The translations under genes and the position numbers were made by a program. The notes beneath the pieces were generated by a model that ran no database searches, was not told the origin of the DNA, and worked only from the letters and a program-made list of their open reading frames with translations. Of a DNA stretch of 64,000 bases, positions 30,204 through 39,243 are shown piece by piece. Positions within the stretch are counted from its first letter, which is position 1; each line of letters begins with the position of its first letter. This stretch comes from Roseibium porphyridii (GTDB lineage Bacteria > Pseudomonadota > Alphaproteobacteria > Rhizobiales > Stappiaceae), in NCBI RefSeq assembly GCF_026191725.2, contig NZ_CP120863.1:3142001-3206000 (forward strand), given 5' to 3'.

Positions 30204-31652
30204 ATGGCTGATACCAACTACGACGTCATCATCATCGGCTCCGGGCCAGGTGGTTACGTCACTGCCATACGGTCCGCCCAACTGGGATTGAAGACCGCAA
30301 TCGTTGAACGGGAACATCTTGGCGGCATCTGCCTCAACTGGGGCTGCATCCCGACCAAGGCCCTGCTGCGGTCGGCAGAAATTCTCGATCATGCCAATCA
30401 TGCCAAGAGCTTTGGCTTGACGCTTGAAGGTTCAATGAAAGCAGACGTGAAGGACGTTGTTGCACGTTCGCGCGGTGTTTCGGCGCGTTTGAACGGCGGC
30501 GTCGGCTTTCTGATGAAGAAAAACAAGATCGATGTAATCTGGGGCGAAGCCAAGTTGGCAAAGCCGGGGCAAATTGTTGTCGGGAAGTCTTCCAAGCCCG
30601 CCGTTGAACCTCAGCATCCGGTGCCCAAGGGCGTTAAGGGCGAGGGCACCTATACCGCCAAGCATATCATCGTTGCGACCGGCGCCCGTCCGCGGGCACT
30701 GCCTGGTATCGAACCGGATGGAAAACTGATCTGGACCTATTTCGAGGCAATGAAGCCAGCCAAGATGCCAAAATCGCTTGTTGTCATGGGATCTGGCGCG
30801 ATTGGCATCGAGTTCGCCTCTTTCTATCTGTCGATGGGCGTTGATGTGACGGTTGTCGAACTGATGGCCAACGTGATGCCGGTTGAGGACGAGGAAATCT
30901 CGAAATTCGCTCGCAAGGCTTTGGAAAAGCGCGGGCTGAAAATCATTACCGAAGCCAAGGTCACGAAAGTCGACAAAGCAGCGAACTCCATCACCGCGCA
31001 TGTTGAAACCAAGGACGGAAAAGTCAGCCAGATCACGGCAGATCATCTGATCTCGGCGGTCGGGGTTCAGGGCAATATCGAGAATATCGGCCTTGAGGCA
31101 CTTGGCGTAAAAACCGATCGCGGCTGTGTTGTCATTGATGAATATGGCCGGACCAGTGTTCCGGGCATCTATGCCATCGGTGACGTTGCCGGTCCGCCCA
31201 TGCTGGCACACAAGGCAGAGCATGAAGGTGTAATCTGCATTGAAAAGATTGCCGGCGTCCCAGGTGTCCACCCGATGGATCACCGCAAAATCCCTGGCTG
31301 TACTTACTGCAACCCGCAGGTCGCTTCTGTCGGACTGACTGAAGCCAAGGCCAAGGAGCAGGGCCGCGACATCCGCGTCGGTCGTTATATGTTCAATGCG
31401 AACGGTAAGGCGATCGCCCTTGGCGAAGACAATGGCTTGATCAAGGTCATCTTCGACAAGAAAACCGGTGAGCTTCTGGGCGCACACATGTGTGGAGCCG
31501 AAGTGACGGAGCTTATTCAGGGCTTCATTGTTGCAATGAACCTTGAGACGACCGAAGAAGAGTTGATGCACACGATTTTCCCGCATCCGACACTTTCGGA
31601 AATGATGAAGGAAGCTGTGCTCGACGCATACGGCAAAGTTCTCAACGCTTGA
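30204..31652 (+). CDS. lpdA: dihydrolipoyl dehydrogenase (E3)
   Basis: Flavoprotein that reoxidises dihydrolipoamide with NAD. The 482-residue protein has the FAD motif IIIGSGPGGYVTAIRSAQLG, the redox disulfide GGICLNWGCIPTKALL (Cys43, Cys48), the NAD motif VMGSGAIGIEFASFY, the GDVAGPPMLAHKAEHEG motif and the C-terminal His-Glu pair in HPTLSEMMKEA. A lysine-rich insertion at about 133-150 (KSSKPAVEPQHPVPKGVKGE) is longer than in many E3 proteins and is seen in alphaproteobacterial PDH-type E3. Given the terminator upstream it may have its own promoter. Confidence 0.97.
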   Translation: MADTNYDVIIIGSGPGGYVTAIRSAQLGLKTAIVEREHLGGICLNWGCIPTKALLRSAEILDHANHAKSFGLTLEGSMKADVKDVVARSRGVSARLNGGVGFLMKKNKIDVIWGEAKLAKPGQIVVGKSSKPAVEPQHPVPKGVKGEGTYTAKHIIVATGARPRALPGIEPDGKLIWTYFEAMKPAKMPKSLVVMGSGAIGIEFASFYLSMGVDVTVVELMANVMPVEDEEISKFARKALEKRGLKIITEAKVTKVDKAANSITAHVETKDGKVSQITADHLISAVGVQGNIENIGLEALGVKTDRGCVVIDEYGRTSVPGIYAIGDVAGPPMLAHKAEHEGVICIEKIAGVPGVHPMDHRKIPGCTYCNPQVASVGLTEAKAKEQGRDIRVGRYMFNANGKAIALGEDNGLIKVIFDKKTGELLGAHMCGAEVTELIQGFIVAMNLETTEEELMHTIFPHPTLSEMMKEAVLDAYGKVLNA

Positions 31653-31661
31653 CCGAGAAGT

Positions 31662-31685
31662 CTCCGGCCGGACAAACGGCCGGAG
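31662..31685 (+). other. GC-rich hairpin after lpdA
   Basis: CTCCGGCCG (31662-31670) pairs perfectly with CGGCCGGAG (31677-31685) across a 6-base loop. No T-run follows, so it is either a Rho-assisted end point, an mRNA stabiliser, or a spacer hairpin before the next gene. Confidence 0.5.
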
Positions 31686-31713
31686 CCATAGTGATGCGGG
31701 CGATGAGGCTGAT

Positions 31714-32169
31714 ATGCTTGCCTATCTTTCTGACGGATTGAGGTTTTTGTTTCGTGAGGGAAGCTGGTCTCTCAAGCCTCATGAAGAGAAGACGATATGG
31801 GCTGCTCTGGCGATACTGCCTGATGATCAAACAGCGCTGGCAAAGAAACAGCTTGATGAGCAGTTTTTCGTCGAACGACAGTCTGACGGCCGTATTCCGT
31901 GTTTCCGCTACTATGCTGAAGGTCGCCTTTCCCGTTTGACGGGAAAATACGCGGTTGGCGACCATTTCATAAGTGTGAAACTAAAAGCGGGAGACCGTAA
32001 GGTTTCAGGCAAACTCGTACTTCATGATGGGCTCGTGTTCGGATTGGAATTTTCAAAACCAAGCAGCTTCTTCAGGCACGTGGGTGTTGATGTGATATCG
32101 GCAAGTTGTGATGATAGTTCGATTGGATACACTGCTGTTATTGATCGGGCCGAGCACGGTTCTGACTGA
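31714..32169 (+). CDS. hypothetical protein, 151 aa
   Basis: Not recognised. ATG 31714 follows GAGG with five bases between. The product starts MLAYLSDGLRFLFREG, has a helical N-terminal third (HEEKTIWAALAILPDDQTAL) and a beta-looking second half (KLKAGDRKVSGKLVLHDGLV). No membrane segment and no clear signal peptide. Two cysteines (CF near residue 62; SCDD near 132) are not in a known motif. Its place between lpdA and the GlsB-type genes gives no function; a search with a profile method would be needed. Confidence 0.72.
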   Translation: MLAYLSDGLRFLFREGSWSLKPHEEKTIWAALAILPDDQTALAKKQLDEQFFVERQSDGRIPCFRYYAEGRLSRLTGKYAVGDHFISVKLKAGDRKVSGKLVLHDGLVFGLEFSKPSSFFRHVGVDVISASCDDSSIGYTAVIDRAEHGSD

Positions 32170-32194
32170 AACCAAAAATAGGCGAGTGCGCAAA

Positions 32195-32443
32195 ATGGAT
32201 ATGAAAGCAATTTTGATCTGGGTTGCTATCGGTATTCTTGCCGGTTGGCTGGCGAGTATCGTAGTGGGTGGCGGTGGATTGATCCGCTATCTGATTACGG
32301 GATTGATCGGCGCATTTGTCGGCGGATTCCTGTTCAAGGTAGCCGGCATCAACATCAATCTGGGAAACACACTGGTCAACGAGATCGTTGTCGCAGCGAT
32401 CGGCGCCGTCGTCGTCGTGTTGCTTGCGCGCCTGATCGCTTAG
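32195..32443 (+). CDS. GlsB/YeaQ/YmgE family small membrane protein
   Basis: An 82-residue, very hydrophobic protein with three membrane segments and the family glycine pattern (AIGILAGWLASIVVGGGG; LIGAFVGGFLF). Members are linked to envelope or acid stress but have no firm molecular role. ATG 32195 gives MDMKAILIW, the natural N-terminus; the open frame upstream to 32108 overlaps the previous gene and is unlikely to be translated. A second, related gene follows after 22 bases. Confidence 0.85.
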   Translation: MDMKAILIWVAIGILAGWLASIVVGGGGLIRYLITGLIGAFVGGFLFKVAGININLGNTLVNEIVVAAIGAVVVVLLARLIA

Positions 32444-32465
32444 CCAGGGAAGTGGGAGACCCGCG

Positions 32466-32705
32466 ATGGGATGGATCATCACTATCATTATCGGTCTGAT
32501 CGCGGGTGCCGTCGCACACCGGGTGCTCAACAGCCGTGGTGGATTTCTCGGAAGCCTCGTCGTTGGCCTTATAGGTGCGTTGATCGGTGGTGAGCTTGCG
32601 TCGATTTTAAACCTCAATTTGACGGGTGGCATTCTCGACCGGCTGATCATTGCTGTTCTCGGCTCGATCCTGTTTCTGTTTTTGTGGCGAAAAATACGCA
32701 GCTGA
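32466..32705 (+). CDS. second GlsB/YeaQ/YmgE-type small membrane protein
   Basis: A 79-residue protein of the same type as its neighbour: MGWIITIIIGLIAGAVAHRV, a glycine-rich middle segment (GSLVVGLIGALIGGELASIL) and a third hydrophobic stretch ending in a basic tail (LWRKIRS). AGGGAAGTGGGAG upstream provides a ribosome site. The two genes look like a diverged tandem duplicate. Role unknown, as for the family. Confidence 0.83.
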   Translation: MGWIITIIIGLIAGAVAHRVLNSRGGFLGSLVVGLIGALIGGELASILNLNLTGGILDRLIIAVLGSILFLFLWRKIRS

Positions 32706-32790
32706 TTTGACAAGTTGGTACGGAAAGTTCGTGTCGTTCTCGATGCTGAACCCGTTTCGTCGAGCCTGGGAATGGCAACAACTGGCGATG

Positions 32791-32837
32791 ATAAAATGAG
32801 ACATCGGTTGAACGTATGCCGATGAATAAAATGAGAC
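32791..32837. repeat. direct repeats flanking an inverted repeat
   Basis: ATAAAATGAGAC occurs at 32791-32802 and again at 32826-32837 (35 bases start to start), each preceded by CGATG. Between them CATCGG (32802-32807) and CCGATG (32819-32824) form a 6-bp stem with an 11-base loop. The arrangement lies in the 220-base spacer before the thioesterase gene and may be a regulatory site. Confidence 0.45.
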
Positions 32838-32926
32838 TGATGTCCTGATAATGCAGCAAAGACGGAGCAGGGCTCAGACATTCATGTGTGCGCAAGCATG
32901 TTGTAAAGTCCGAGGATACCAGATTG

Positions 32927-33349
32927 ATGATCCCAACGATCAGTGATTTTCCCCTTCGCGCGATTGATAAACTTCGATACGCGGATACAGATCGGCAAGG
33001 TCACATCAACAATGCTGTCTTTGCCACGTTTCTGGAAACGGGAAGGGTGGAAGTCATTTTTGGCCAAGCGCTTACAGATGCAGGGGCATCATTCGTCATT
33101 GCTCGCCTTGAGCTTGATTTCCTTTCGGAAGTGAATTGGCCAGGCGAAGTGGAAATTGGAACATCTGTCCTGGATATCGGGCGCAGCTCGTTCCGTCTTT
33201 TTCAATCGGTATTCCAGGATGGCAGTCCTGTGGCAAAGGCGGTCACGGTAATTGTTCAGATGAATGAATCGACGCGAAAATCCCATCCGCTCACGGAGGA
33301 AGCGCGGCAAAAGCTGGAGAAACTCCGCAGTCCTGCGCTAAACACATAG
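32927..33349 (+). CDS. acyl-CoA thioesterase, 4HBT hotdog-fold family
   Basis: A 140-residue hotdog-fold protein. The opening [20 protein letters not shown] carries the 4HBT signature with the catalytic aspartate in the Asp-x-x-Gly-His context, followed by [20 protein letters not shown]. It should hydrolyse an acyl-CoA thioester; the chain is unknown. ATG 32927 is preferred; GTG 32888 would add 13 residues without homology value, and a TTG at 32924 also lies at a reasonable distance from GAGG. It precedes lipA by 56 bases. Confidence 0.86.
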   Translation: MIPTISDFPLRAIDKLRYADTDRQGHINNAVFATFLETGRVEVIFGQALTDAGASFVIARLELDFLSEVNWPGEVEIGTSVLDIGRSSFRLFQSVFQDGSPVAKAVTVIVQMNESTRKSHPLTEEARQKLEKLRSPALNT

Positions 33350-33405
33350 CTGGCTCAACAGCTTTCCGTATTGACCTTTCAAGGGAAAAACGACACTTAA
33401 AGCCC

Positions 33406-34380
33406 ATGGTTACGATCGTTGACACGCTAAATCGCCCGAATGAAAAATCCGATGCGCGACCGCGTCATCCGGAGAAGGCTCATCGTCCCGATAATCCGGT
33501 CCAACGCAAACCAAAATGGATTCGCGTCAAGGCACCGACCTCGCCGGTTTACCGCGAGACCCAGAATGTCGTGCGCGACAACAATCTGGTGACCGTGTGC
33601 GAAGAGGCCGGTTGTCCGAATATCGGTGAATGCTGGTCCAAAAAGCATGCAAGTTTCATGATTCTCGGCGATACGTGCACGCGGGCATGCGCCTTCTGTA
33701 ACGTGCGCACGGGAATGCCCGGTCCGGTCGACCCCAAAGAACCACAGGGCGTCGCAGATGCGGTTGCGACCATGGGACTGGAGCATGTCGTCATCACGTC
33801 AGTTGACCGTGATGATCTTGAGGACGGTGGAGCTCGGCATTTTGCCGACGTTATCAACGCAATCCGCAAAACCTCTCCGACAACGACAGTCGAGGTTCTG
33901 ACGCCGGACTTTCTGAGAAAAGAGGGTGCCGCGGAAATTGTGGTAGATGCGAAACCCGATGTGTTCAATCACAATCTGGAGACTGTCCCGTCCAAGTATT
34001 TGAAGGTGCGGCCGGGCGCGCGCTACTTCCACTCCATTCGTCTACTGCAGAAAGTGAAAGAACTTGATGCAGAGATGTTCACGAAATCAGGCATCATGGT
34101 TGGACTGGGCGAAGAGAGAAATGAAGTCCTCCAGCTTATGGACGATCTGCGCGCAGCAGATGTTGATTTCCTGACAATCGGACAATATCTGCAGCCTTCA
34201 AAAAAACACCACCCAGTGATGTCTTTTGTCACGCCGGAGGAATTCAAGGGCTATGAGCGAATTGCCTATGCCAAGGGTTTCCTGAAAGTGTCAGCAACGC
34301 CTTTGACGCGGTCTTCCCACCATGCGGGCGAGGATTTCGCCGACCTCAGGGCTGCGCGAAAAGCGAAGCTCGGCCACTGA
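33406..34380 (+). CDS. lipA: lipoyl synthase
   Basis: Radical SAM enzyme that inserts two sulfur atoms into octanoyl groups on lipoyl domains, including those of PdhB and PdhC. The 324-residue protein has the auxiliary-cluster cysteines Cys65, Cys70 and Cys76 ([12 protein letters not shown]) and the radical SAM cysteines Cys91, Cys95, Cys98 (CTRACAFC), and ends with the conserved serine in the RSSHHAGED region. Its position near the PDH genes matches its client. Confidence 0.97.
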   Translation: MVTIVDTLNRPNEKSDARPRHPEKAHRPDNPVQRKPKWIRVKAPTSPVYRETQNVVRDNNLVTVCEEAGCPNIGECWSKKHASFMILGDTCTRACAFCNVRTGMPGPVDPKEPQGVADAVATMGLEHVVITSVDRDDLEDGGARHFADVINAIRKTSPTTTVEVLTPDFLRKEGAAEIVVDAKPDVFNHNLETVPSKYLKVRPGARYFHSIRLLQKVKELDAEMFTKSGIMVGLGEERNEVLQLMDDLRAADVDFLTIGQYLQPSKKHHPVMSFVTPEEFKGYERIAYAKGFLKVSATPLTRSSHHAGEDFADLRAARKAKLGH

Positions 34381-34410
34381 GCCGGACCAGAACTGGATCT
34401 GTTGAGCCGC

Positions 34411-34863
34411 ATGCCGAGTTTTACTTCCAACCACACGGTCAATCACAAGGCGGATGATATGTTCCGCCTCGTAGCAGATGTCGAAAAGTACCCGCAGTTC
34501 GTACCGCTCTGCCAGGGACTGCACGTGCGCGGCCGCAAGGAACTTGAAAATGGCAACACGGTTCTGGTCGCCGATATGACTGTTGCCTACAAACTGTTCA
34601 AGGAAACATTCACCAGCCGTGTCGAACTTCGCCCTGAAGACCGGACAATACTGGTGGAGTATCTGGATGGACCGTTCAAGCACCTGGAGAACAAGTGGAC
34701 CTTTGAGGACACAGGTGAGGGCAAGAGCAAGGTTGGGTTCTTTATCTCATACGAGTTCCGCAGCCGCACGCTGGGGTCGCTCATGGGCGTGATGTTCGAC
34801 AAGGCATTCCGCAAGTTTTCCAGCGCGTTTGAAGCGCGGGCGGATCAGGTCTACGGCGCTTGA
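34411..34863 (+). CDS. COQ10/RatA-type START-domain protein (SRPBCC)
   Basis: A 150-residue polyketide-cyclase/START-like protein (VEKYPQFVPLCQGLHV; ADMTVAYKLFKETFTSR; DGPFKHLENKWTFE; MFDKAFRKFSSAFEARA). In alphaproteobacteria and mitochondria this group is the COQ10 ubiquinone-binding type; E. coli RatA was described as a ribosome-association toxin, so annotations differ. I favour the ubiquinone role by phylogenetic habit. ATG 34411 gives the usual MPSFT start rather than the TTG at 34402. It follows lipA after 30 bases, usual in this order. Confidence 0.85.
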   Translation: MPSFTSNHTVNHKADDMFRLVADVEKYPQFVPLCQGLHVRGRKELENGNTVLVADMTVAYKLFKETFTSRVELRPEDRTILVEYLDGPFKHLENKWTFEDTGEGKSKVGFFISYEFRSRTLGSLMGVMFDKAFRKFSSAFEARADQVYGA

Positions 34864-34869
34864 CTAGGC

Positions 34870-35304
34870 CTATTTGAACTGACTGAATGCATCCCTGATT
34901 GTACGCAGACGACTCGATTTCATGTCGAGCGGTTCGTTTCTGCGCCGGATCTGTTCGATTTCTCGCTTCTTCAAACCAAGATCATCAAGAGTCGCAAACG
35001 CGGAATAGTCCGAACAAACCACACGTCTTTCAGCGCCAATATTTTCTTCAACTATCAGACTTCGGCCCGCTGCAACTTCTTCTTCCGTCCAGACAACCGT
35101 CCCGGAAGACACCCAGAATGTGCGGTCGCAATAGCGAGCTTCGTGATAGCCCTTTTTGGGTAGAGTGAGGATTTCGTGAGATCCGTTGAACCCACCGTTC
35201 GAATAGTTTGAACGGATATAGAAATCGCCCTGCGCATGCGCAGCGCCCGCCATGTAGACAGCGGATATCGTTGATAACGTCAGGAACGCAAGGGCGCGTT
35301 TCAT
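34870..35304 (-). CDS. secreted protein of unknown family, tandem paralogue 1
   Basis: A 144-residue protein with a clear signal peptide (MKRALAFLTLSTISAVYMAG, cleavage probably after AHA). The mature part shares a pattern with the next gene: GDFYIRSNYSNGGFNGSHEI, ARYCDRTFWVSSGTVVWTE, RRVVCSDY, and a C-terminal DMKSSRLRTIRDAFSQ. Two cysteines (YC-R; VC) are conserved between the pair and could form a disulfide. Function unknown. The gene is convergent with the START-domain gene, six bases apart. Confidence 0.78.
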   Translation of the reverse strand: MKRALAFLTLSTISAVYMAGAAHAQGDFYIRSNYSNGGFNGSHEILTLPKKGYHEARYCDRTFWVSSGTVVWTEEEVAAGRSLIVEENIGAERRVVCSDYSAFATLDDLGLKKREIEQIRRRNEPLDMKSSRLRTIRDAFSQFK

Positions 35305-35404
35305 GCGGTTGGTCCTTTTTGCTCGGCCCCCTTATTGCCTGCAATGTCTAAGTCTACATGTATTGTTGTTACCCGAGCCTTACCTTTGGCGGCTCGTTTT
35401 TGGA

Positions 35405-35881
35405 TTAATTGCCTCGCAACGTGTTTGCAGCGTCCTCGACCGTTGTCGGGCGGAAAGACTCTCTGATTGCAGCAAATCTGTTCACCGATTTCACCGTCGA
35501 CCCGTCGTTTTGAACGATCACTCTGGGATCGTCGTAAATTCCAAGCCCTTCCAACGTGACTTGTTCTTCGGGATGCGCACAAATCGGTCGCCAGCCTTTG
35601 CCCCAGTTGTACTCAACTCGAACAGTGTAGTTTTGTTCCACTTCGAGCTCGGTCCACGCCACAGTCGCGTAGCGCACCCAGTACTTGCGACCGCAATACT
35701 CAACCTGAACCAGTCCGTCTGACATCCTGCTGTAGATGCGGTGGGACCCACGAAACGCACTATAGTCGTCCCGAGACACAATATAGGTGTCTCCGACGGC
35801 CAGTTGTTCGCTCTCCGCTTTTGCAATTGCTCCACCTGCTAGCAGTGTTCCTGCTGCAAGAAGCATCCGTGCGACAGTCAT
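35405..35881 (-). CDS. secreted protein of unknown family, tandem paralogue 2
   Basis: A 158-residue protein with a signal peptide (MTVARMLLAAGTLLAGGAIA, cleavage near KAE). It aligns with the downstream paralogue along most of its length: GDTYIVSRDDYSAFRGSHRI, VEYCGRKYWVRYATVAWTE, RPICAHP, TLEGLG, and KSVNRFAAIRESF. Identity is partial, so the duplication is old. The two cysteines are conserved. No known domain. It lies upstream of paralogue 1 with a 100-base gap, so the two may be expressed together. Confidence 0.78.
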   Translation of the reverse strand: MTVARMLLAAGTLLAGGAIAKAESEQLAVGDTYIVSRDDYSAFRGSHRIYSRMSDGLVQVEYCGRKYWVRYATVAWTELEVEQNYTVRVEYNWGKGWRPICAHPEEQVTLEGLGIYDDPRVIVQNDGSTVKSVNRFAAIRESFRPTTVEDAANTLRGN

Positions 35882-36278
35882 TTACTCATTCCCGTTTCGC
35901 GAAATAGATCGCGTCTTGGTTCTTCCCGAGCGTGACCATATGAGAAGTGTTTGTAAAACCTGTTGCTACTGGTAATTGAAGTTGATTAAAAATTTAATGG
36001 TCCGAGGACCTCAGAGAAAAACCGGGTTCTTGGATTTAAAGGCAAGTGTTCAGCTCACTATTCATGGTGAAAACTGGAGCTTTTGCTTTATGGCCGCTTC
36101 CATGTGAAACCTTCTCCCATCGTCGGCAGACGGCTTTGAAGCTGGTCTTTGGCTTTGGTCAGGAAAACTTTTGTACTTTTTGTAAAACTGGATACGAGGA
36201 AGATCACAACAACCTGAACCAAATCCGTTGTGTTGCGCTCTGTCCGTCTGGAATTAGTCCTATCTTTGAAAGCAATAC
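35882..36278. other. 397-base spacer between cinA and the secreted pair
   Basis: On the minus strand this is the leader of the secreted pair and the trailer of cinA. It is AT-rich from about 35940 to 36000. A plus-strand open frame at 36046-36282 has no recognisable product and a poor start, and I do not annotate it. I see no other gene, RNA or repeat. Confidence 0.5.
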
Positions 36279-36800
36279 CTAAGTGGCCGCATTGAGAACA
36301 GAGGTTAGGGCGGTCTGTACGGTTTCAAGTCTGATCGACTGACGACCACGGTCTGCAAACCAGCAATGCATGTGTTGTGTTGTCTTTCCCCGAACTGCAA
36401 CAGCTACATGAACTGTCCCGACCGGCTTGTCTTCACTTCCGCCGCCTGGACCTGCGATACCTGTTACGGAGACGGTGATATCCGCATTGGAGTGCTTCAA
36501 TGCGCCTTCTGCCATTGCCATTGCAACATCCTTGCTGACGGCGCCGGCACTTTGAATGAGCCCAGCTGAAACACCCAGCATATCTGACTTGGCTTCATTC
36601 GAATAAGTGACGAAAGAACGGTCAACGACGGCCGAAGATCCGGCGATTTCTGTCAGAACACCGCTGATCAAGCCGCCGGTGCACGATTCCGCTGTTGCAA
36701 GCATCAAACCCTTGGCTTTCATTGCGTCCAAGACTTCGGTTGCCAGGGGAATGAGATCGTCCAGATTGCGTGGTGCAGGGCTGCTCATTGGAGTTGTCAT
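36279..36800 (-). CDS. CinA C-terminal family nicotinamide-nucleotide amidohydrolase
   Basis: A 173-residue stand-alone CinA C-terminal domain (PncC type), which deamidates NMN to nicotinic acid mononucleotide in the pyridine nucleotide cycle. Family motifs: [41 protein letters not shown] and [19 protein letters not shown]. It follows ispDF after 12 bases and is probably in one operon with it. A second ATG four codons in (36788) is possible. Confidence 0.92.
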   Translation of the reverse strand: MTTPMSSPAPRNLDDLIPLATEVLDAMKAKGLMLATAESCTGGLISGVLTEIAGSSAVVDRSFVTYSNEAKSDMLGVSAGLIQSAGAVSKDVAMAMAEGALKHSNADITVSVTGIAGPGGGSEDKPVGTVHVAVAVRGKTTQHMHCWFADRGRQSIRLETVQTALTSVLNAAT

Positions 36801-36812
36801 CAGGCTGAACTT

Positions 36813-38066
36813 TTACTCATCGTCTTTCAGAGGGAGGCGAACTGTAACACTTGCAAGCGCTGCAATACCTTCCTTTCGGCCGGTAAACCCCAGTTTCTCG
36901 GAGGTCGTCGCCTTAACCGAGACACGCGAAAGCGGGAGCTCGCAAATACGCGCAACAGATGCCCGAACTTCTTCTCGGTGGGGGCCGATCTTCGGTTCCT
37001 CGCAAACTATCGTAAGGTCAATATGTGCAATGCGGCCACCAAGGGCAGCCAGTCTCTTGATGGCGTGTTGCTGGAATTGATCAGAAGATGCGCCTTTCCA
37101 TTCAGGGTCACTGGGTGGAAAGTGTTGACCGATGTCTCCGTCTCCGATTGCGCCGAGCGTCGCGTCGGTAATGGCATGAAGTGCAACATCGGCGTCTGAA
37201 TGTCCTTTCAGGCGCTTGGAATGCGGTATGGAAAAGCCGCCAAGGATGACTGCTTCACCGTCCTCAAAAGCATGGACGTCATAGCCTATACCGACTCTCA
37301 CGTCCGCCAATTCACTAAGAGGTCGGGGTGCGGCAGTTTCAGCTTTCATCTTAAAATAGGTTGCCTGTTTTTCAGCGCGCTTGAGGTCTGCGCCGGTTGT
37401 GATCTTAAAGTTGGCTGGATCGCCTTCTGAAAGTGAAATGGTCATGCCATTCCATTCCGCAAGACCTGTGTCGTCCGTAAAAGCCGTTTGTCCAGCTTCG
37501 TTCGCGCGCATGTGTGCTGCAAGGATACTTTGCAGCGGAAATCCCTGAGGTGTCTGTGCTGCCCATAAGCCGGTTCTGTCAATCGTTTCCAGGTTGCCGC
37601 TGGATTGGTCTGCTTTTTTGAGCGTGTCAGCAACAGGTACCGCAGCCAGTGCTCCCTCGGCGCCCTGGTCAAGCCTTTCCAGCACTCGGTCAATGGTTCC
37701 CGTGTCGACAAAGGGACGTGCTGCATCGTGAATGAGGACGTAGTCACAAGGCACGCTTTCCAGTGCCTTCAATCCCTCGAAAACCGATGTTTGTCGGGTT
37801 GCGCCACCAAAAACAGCCGCGCCAACCTTTTTTTGGATAGGCTGCTCGATCTCGGCAAATACTTCTGAATAGAGATCTGTATCGTCAGGATGAATGACGG
37901 TCACAATATGTGTGATCCGTGGATGATTTCCCAAAGCGTTCAGTGTATGGCTCAGAACAGGACTGTTCGCGAGGAGCTTATACTGCTTCGGCCGGTCGTC
38001 GGTTGCGTCTGCCAGGCGCGTTCCACGCCCAGCGGCAACGATCAGGGCTGCCGCGGATTTTGCCAT
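36813..38066 (-). CDS. ispDF: bifunctional IspD/IspF, non-mevalonate isoprenoid pathway
   Basis: Fuses the CDP-ME synthase (IspD, about residues 1-230; AALIVAAGRGTRL; LIHDAARPFVD) with the MEcPP synthase (IspF, about 255-417; RVGIGYDVHAF; KGHSDADVALHAITDA; ATTSEKLGFTGRKEG) in a 417-residue protein. The fusion is characteristic of many alphaproteobacteria; the kinase IspE is separate. ATG 38066 has GGAG upstream and gives MAKSAAALIVAAG; the ATG 33 bases further out would add an untypical leader. Confidence 0.96.
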   Translation of the reverse strand: MAKSAAALIVAAGRGTRLADATDDRPKQYKLLANSPVLSHTLNALGNHPRITHIVTVIHPDDTDLYSEVFAEIEQPIQKKVGAAVFGGATRQTSVFEGLKALESVPCDYVLIHDAARPFVDTGTIDRVLERLDQGAEGALAAVPVADTLKKADQSSGNLETIDRTGLWAAQTPQGFPLQSILAAHMRANEAGQTAFTDDTGLAEWNGMTISLSEGDPANFKITTGADLKRAEKQATYFKMKAETAAPRPLSELADVRVGIGYDVHAFEDGEAVILGGFSIPHSKRLKGHSDADVALHAITDATLGAIGDGDIGQHFPPSDPEWKGASSDQFQQHAIKRLAALGGRIAHIDLTIVCEEPKIGPHREEVRASVARICELPLSRVSVKATTSEKLGFTGRKEGIAALASVTVRLPLKDDE

Positions 38067-38149
38067 GATCGCTTTCTCCAGGCTTTCCAAAAAATTCAAA
38101 CTGACAGGCCGTCTTTAACTAAGAACCTGTTTAGACCGCAAATTATGTC

Positions 38150-38177
38150 TTGTTGCATTGCATTAATTGTCTACAAT
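38150..38177 (+). promoter_or_regulatory. candidate sigma70 promoter for dusB-ntrBC
   Basis: TTGTTG (38150-38155), a 16-base spacer and TACAAT (38172-38177) lie about 60 bases before the dusB start, in the divergent region with ispDF. The match to consensus is good at both boxes. Confidence 0.55.
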
Positions 38178-38238
38178 ATAGGCAGATAAGAAAGTGCACA
38201 GGCATTAAGCAAAAAATGAGAATCGCGTGTTACCTGTG

Positions 38239-39243
38239 ATGAAGACACTAAAGGTTGGCAAGCATGAAGTGCCGAACAGGGCGGTGCTCGCGCCAATGTC
38301 CGGCGTAACCGATCTGCCGTTTCGGCGGATCGCGGCGCGCTTTGGTGCCGGTATGGTGGTCAGTGAAATGGTCGCCAGCGAGTCCTTTGTTAAGGGTGAT
38401 GCGGAAACGCAGATGCGTGCCGAGGCCCATGACCAGGGCTTGCATGTTGTCCAGCTTGCCGGACGCGAAGCACGCTGGATGGGTGAGGCGGCCAAGGTCA
38501 TTGCCGATCTTGGTGCCGATGTAATCGATATAAACATGGGGTGTCCGGCCAAGAAGGTCACATCTGGCTACTCAGGCTCAGCGCTCATGCGCGATCTTGA
38601 TCACGCACTGACGCTGATTGATGCGACCGTTGCGGCTGTTGATGTTCCTGTGACCTTGAAAATGCGTCTCGGTTGGGACGAACAGTCAATCAATGCACCT
38701 GAGCTCGCCCGACGCGCAGAAGCGGCCGGAATAAAACTCATTACAGTTCATGGTCGAACCCGGAACCAGTTCTACAAGGGTGCTGCAAACTGGTCGATTA
38801 TTTCGAGGGTGAAGGCGGCTATTTCCGTTCCTTTGGTCGCCAACGGTGACTGTAAGAGCAACACCGACGCACTGAACATGCTTGAAGCATCTGGGGCGGA
38901 TGCTGTCATGATCGGGCGAGGCGCATATGGACGACCATGGCTTCCGGGTTTCGTCGGGCATTTTCTTGCGACCGGCGAACATCTGTCCGAGCCGGAGGGG
39001 AATGACCTCGCGGATCTGGTGATCGAGCATTACGAGAGCATTCTGAGCCACTATGGCGAACGTAAGGGTGTTCGTATCGCCCGAAAACATGTCGGCTGGT
39101 ACCTGGAACAATCCGAAACGCAAGGGGCGATACCGATGCCTGCTGCGCTCAAAGCAAACTTGATGACATCCCAAAATCCCAAAGAAGTGACCCGCATTGC
39201 CCATGACTGGATCTCTTCAGCAAATGAACGGACAGCTGCGTGA
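38239..39243 (+). CDS. dusB: tRNA-dihydrouridine synthase (NifR3/DusB)
   Basis: FMN enzyme that reduces uridine to dihydrouridine in tRNA D-loops. The 334-residue protein has [20 protein letters not shown], the catalytic cysteine in [20 protein letters not shown], the phosphate-site [12 protein letters not shown] and [10 protein letters not shown]. As nifR3 it classically heads the ntrBC operon in Hyphomicrobiales. ATG 38239 gives [17 protein letters not shown] 38227 would add four residues. Its stop overlaps the ntrB start by four bases (GTGA). Confidence 0.95.
   Translation: MKTLKVGKHEVPNRAVLAPMSGVTDLPFRRIAARFGAGMVVSEMVASESFVKGDAETQMRAEAHDQGLHVVQLAGREARWMGEAAKVIADLGADVIDINMGCPAKKVTSGYSGSALMRDLDHALTLIDATVAAVDVPVTLKMRLGWDEQSINAPELARRAEAAGIKLITVHGRTRNQFYKGAANWSIISRVKAAISVPLVANGDCKSNTDALNMLEASGADAVMIGRGAYGRPWLPGFVGHFLATGEHLSEPEGNDLADLVIEHYESILSHYGERKGVRIARKHVGWYLEQSETQGAIPMPAALKANLMTSQNPKEVTRIAHDWISSANERTAA

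Noticed and set aside
30432..31586. 384-codon open frame antisense to lpdA
   Set aside because: lpdA is certain on the other strand; the antisense translation is rich in His, Arg and Cys and shows no domain.
36046..36282. 78-codon plus-strand frame between the secreted pair and cinA
   Set aside because: GTG start with poor spacing, no family, and it runs into the cinA stop; likely chance.
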